From Fibrobacter sp. (lineage in GTDB: Bacteria; Fibrobacterota; Fibrobacteria; Fibrobacterales; Fibrobacteraceae): a stretch of 7,591 nt of DNA. The notes under the pieces were generated by a model. That model searched no databases and had not been told where the DNA came from. It saw only the letters and a program-made list of their open reading frames with translations. Shown piece after piece: positions 6,220 to 7,591 of the stretch. The stretch is taken from assembly GCA_017550445.1 (NCBI GenBank), contig JAFZOV010000020.1, forward strand, positions 1 to 7,591, read 5' to 3'. The position numbers and the translations under genes are program-made. The stretch's first letter is position 1. Each line of letters starts with the position of its first letter.

Positions 6220-7026
6220 TTATATACGAAGTGTGATGCCGGCAACACCTGGCCCTGCCCATACTGAAAAATTTTCGTTACGGTCGCGGTGCATTTCTAG
6301 GATTCCGATGCTTACGCCCGTACCAACCAGGGCTCCGACCACCACATCTGTAATGTAATGTTTACCAGCCGCAATGCGAAGGACACTTTCTAGGGTGGCT
6401 AGCGAATAGGCGCTTGCTCGCATAATTCCCTTGTAGGGGGAATTCGGGTAAGCGGTCCTGAACCATTGGTCGGTAAAGGTGGCTACGGTAAATGCGGCGG
6501 TGGCATGTCCCGAAAAGAAGGAGCCGTAGGCTTCGGCATTTGCTTTTTCGGCCTTTTCTCGACCTGCGCCGTCTTCGGCGTACATGTAGGGCCGAGGCCA
6601 GATTTCAAGGGAACGCATGGCAAGGTTGATTCCGTTCCCGATGCCGATGGCCTGGAAAAACATCAAGGTGAATGTGCCGAATTCTTTTCCGCTAGAGCTG
6701 CCGTCGTGCCAGGCGATACCGCCCACTACCAGCGGGGCGACTGCGAAAATGGAACCGATATCGCTTGCCTTGTCTGCTTTTTCGCTGTAACGGCCGGCTA
6801 GGGGCTTGTCCCAGGGCAAAAGGTCGCCCTTGTCTTTGGGATTGTCGGGGGAATCCATGCGGGAATAGAGGAACATCCCGATACCGAACATGCCGCCGGC
6901 GGCCAAGGTGACCGGGAAGTCGTTTTCAAGGTTTAATTTGTAGGTGGGGCGTTCCGCTTCGGAAGCTTGGGCAAAGCTCGCCAAGAACAGGATGGCTACA
7001 ATTAGTGACCTTTTGAAAAAACGCAT
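6220..7026 (-). CDS. PAP2-family (type 2 phosphatidic acid phosphatase) membrane phosphatase
   Basis: A 268-residue envelope protein. It begins with a signal peptide or anchor (residues 1-21, ending AQA). Hydrophobic segments follow near 39-55, 90-107, 117-136, 205-220 and 226-244. The three PAP2 motifs are in order: RSLEIWPRP at 138-146 (motif one, usually KxxxxxxRP, here with Arg for Lys), FSGHATAAF at 171-179 (motif two, usually PSGH, here Phe for Pro) and LRIAAGKHYITD at 216-227 (motif three, with R217, H223 and D227). H174, R217 and H223, the catalytic residues, are kept. PAP2 enzymes remove phosphate from lipid phosphates such as phosphatidate, PGP, undecaprenyl pyrophosphate or lipid A; the substrate cannot be told here. 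The last residues (VWAGPGVAGITLRI) look like a beta strand. The ATG at 7026 has AGGGG four bases upstream. The gene diverges from the HTH-methyltransferase gene. Confidence 0.85.
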   Translation of the reverse strand: MRFFKRSLIVAILFLASFAQASEAERPTYKLNLENDFPVTLAAGGMFGIGMFLYSRMDSPDNPKDKGDLLPWDKPLAGRYSEKADKASDIGSIFAVAPLVVGGIAWHDGSSSGKEFGTFTLMFFQAIGIGNGINLAMRSLEIWPRPYMYAEDGAGREKAEKANAEAYGSFFSGHATAAFTVATFTDQWFRTAYPNSPYKGIMRASAYSLATLESVLRIAAGKHYITDVVVGALVGTGVSIGILEMHRDRNENFSVWAGPGVAGITLRI

Positions 7027-7046
7027 ACAGCCCCTAAGCTAAAAAA

Positions 7047-7052
7047 ATTATA
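7047..7052 (-). promoter_or_regulatory. -10 element for the PAP2 gene
   Basis: A perfect TATAAT on the minus strand, 20 bases before the ATG at 7026. A start about seven bases downstream gives a leader of about 14 bases that still holds the AGGGG ribosome site (7035-7031). No clear -35 box is present, so an activator or a different promoter grammar may apply. Confidence 0.5.
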
Positions 7053-7058
7053 TTGCTT

Positions 7059-7064
7059 TATAGT
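7059..7064 (+). promoter_or_regulatory. Possible -10 element for the HTH-methyltransferase gene
   Basis: TATAGT, five of six matches to the consensus, 17 bases before the GTG start. It lies only six bases from the PAP2 -10 box on the other strand, so a protein bound here would affect both genes. No -35 box is seen. Confidence 0.3.
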
Positions 7065-7072
7065 AAACGAAT

Positions 7073-7076
7073 GGAG
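7073..7076 (+). promoter_or_regulatory. Ribosome-binding site that sets the GTG start of the HTH-methyltransferase gene
   Basis: GGAG is five bases before the GTG at 7082. An in-frame TAA at 7064-7066 closes the frame upstream, and no ATG in this frame appears before codon 15. Confidence 0.75.
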
Positions 7077-7081
7077 CTTTT

Positions 7082-7591
7082 GTGGCAGATTCTTTAAATA
7101 CTCGCGAACCGATTGTACCCAGCATGGACCTTTTCGGAGCCATTTCCGACGAAATGCGCCTCAAAATTTTGTTGCTTCTGGACCAGGCGGAATTCACCGT
7201 CAACGAAATCAAGGATATCCTGGACATTCACCAGAGTAATGCGAGCCGCCACCTGGCAAAGCTTTCTGCCTGCAATTTGCTCAAGGACCGCCGCGACGGC
7301 ATCAAGGCCTATTACCGCCTGAGCGAAGAACTGTACCTGAGCACCCGAATGCTTTCGATGATCCGCGACGCCTACGAAGAGCTCCCGGACAAGGACATTC
7401 TCAAGTGCCGTGCCGCGCAGGTCTTGGAAGACCGCACCGACAAGACCAAGGGCCAGATCCACAAGCTCGACCAGGCGGGCGGTAGCCTCAAGGCTCAAAT
7501 CAGCCTGTTCGGCCGCCTCATGTACCCGTTCGAAAACGCGGTGGACGTGGGCTGCGGCGAAGGCGGCGACCTCACGCTCATGCTCTGCAAC
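7082..7591 (+). CDS. ArsR-type winged-helix regulator fused to a SAM-dependent methyltransferase, 5' part
   Basis: The frame opens at GTG 7082 and stays open to the window edge, giving 170 residues of a longer protein. Residues of about 14-82 are an ArsR-type winged helix: MDLFGAISDEMRLKILLLL, then the helix-turn-helix TVNEIKDILDIHQSNASRHLAKL at about 39-61, then a wing (LLKDRRDGIKAYYRL, 66-80). Residues 83-142 are a charged helical linker. Residues 153-163 (AVDVGCGEGGD) are SAM-binding motif I of a class I methyltransferase. The known metal-site motif of helix three (ELCVCDL) is absent, so it is probably not a metal sensor of that type. ArsR-methyltransferase fusions are a known architecture, in some cases linked to SAM or methionine metabolism; that role is only inferred here. 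Divergent placement suggests it regulates itself and the PAP2 gene. The methyltransferase domain is cut by the edge, so its activity cannot be judged. Confidence 0.85.
   Translation, partial: MADSLNTREPIVPSMDLFGAISDEMRLKILLLLDQAEFTVNEIKDILDIHQSNASRHLAKLSACNLLKDRRDGIKAYYRLSEELYLSTRMLSMIRDAYEELPDKDILKCRAAQVLEDRTDKTKGQIHKLDQAGGSLKAQISLFGRLMYPFENAVDVGCGEGGDLTLMLCN

Noticed and set aside
7071..7097. An eight-codon frame (ATG to TAA) overlapping the GTG start of the HTH-methyltransferase gene
   Set aside because: It has no ribosome site of its own, and the GGAG within it is spaced for the GTG at 7082. It could be a leader peptide, but nothing beyond its position supports that.
7094..7498. A 134-codon open frame on the minus strand near the right edge
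   Set aside because: It is opposite the HTH-methyltransferase gene, whose winged-helix and SAM motifs are clear.

Overview
The window most likely comes from Fibrobacter or a close relative in the Fibrobacterota. The strongest sign is a small secreted protein (minus strand, 5439-6134) that carries the Fibrobacter major-paralogue (FISUMP) domain. A GLUG-repeat surface protein with a Por-like C-terminal tail, a Fibrobacter-style lipoprotein, and mixed moderate GC with AT-rich gene starts also fit. This is read from the sequence alone; genus is fairly likely and species cannot be called.

Layout, left to right. (1) 1-441, plus: the C-terminal part of purT, cut by the window edge. (2) 514-2820, plus: a 768-residue secreted GLUG-repeat protein built from two copies of a module of about 310-320 residues plus a C-terminal sorting-like tail. 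(3) 2817-3539, minus: rsmE, a 16S rRNA methyltransferase, whose stop codon overlaps that of the GLUG gene. (4) 3576-4370, plus: a HAD-IIA phosphatase divergent from rsmE across a gap of only 36 bases, followed after 19 bases by (5) 4390-5355, plus: an acidic lipoprotein of unknown function, probably in the same transcript. (6) 5350-5427: two hairpins, one of them a good bidirectional terminator, separate this pair from (7) the FISUMP-domain secreted protein and (8) 6220-7026, minus: a secreted or membrane PAP2-family phosphatase. (9) 7082-7591, plus, running off the right edge: an ArsR-type HTH fused to a SAM-dependent methyltransferase, divergent from the PAP2 gene across 55 bases.

The housekeeping genes (purT, rsmE, probably the HAD phosphatase) are mixed with four envelope or exported proteins (GLUG protein, lipoprotein, FISUMP protein, PAP2 phosphatase) and one regulator. 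They do not form an obvious single pathway. The clearest transcription units are HAD plus lipoprotein, and possibly PAP2 plus FISUMP, since no terminator is visible in the 85 bases between those two coding regions. The regulator and PAP2 share a promoter region.

There is no RNA gene, CRISPR array, insertion sequence or gene-free stretch over 300 bases. The window does not show a clear new multi-gene system. The points most worth a second look are the HTH-methyltransferase fusion, the duplicated GLUG module, and the HAD-lipoprotein pair.
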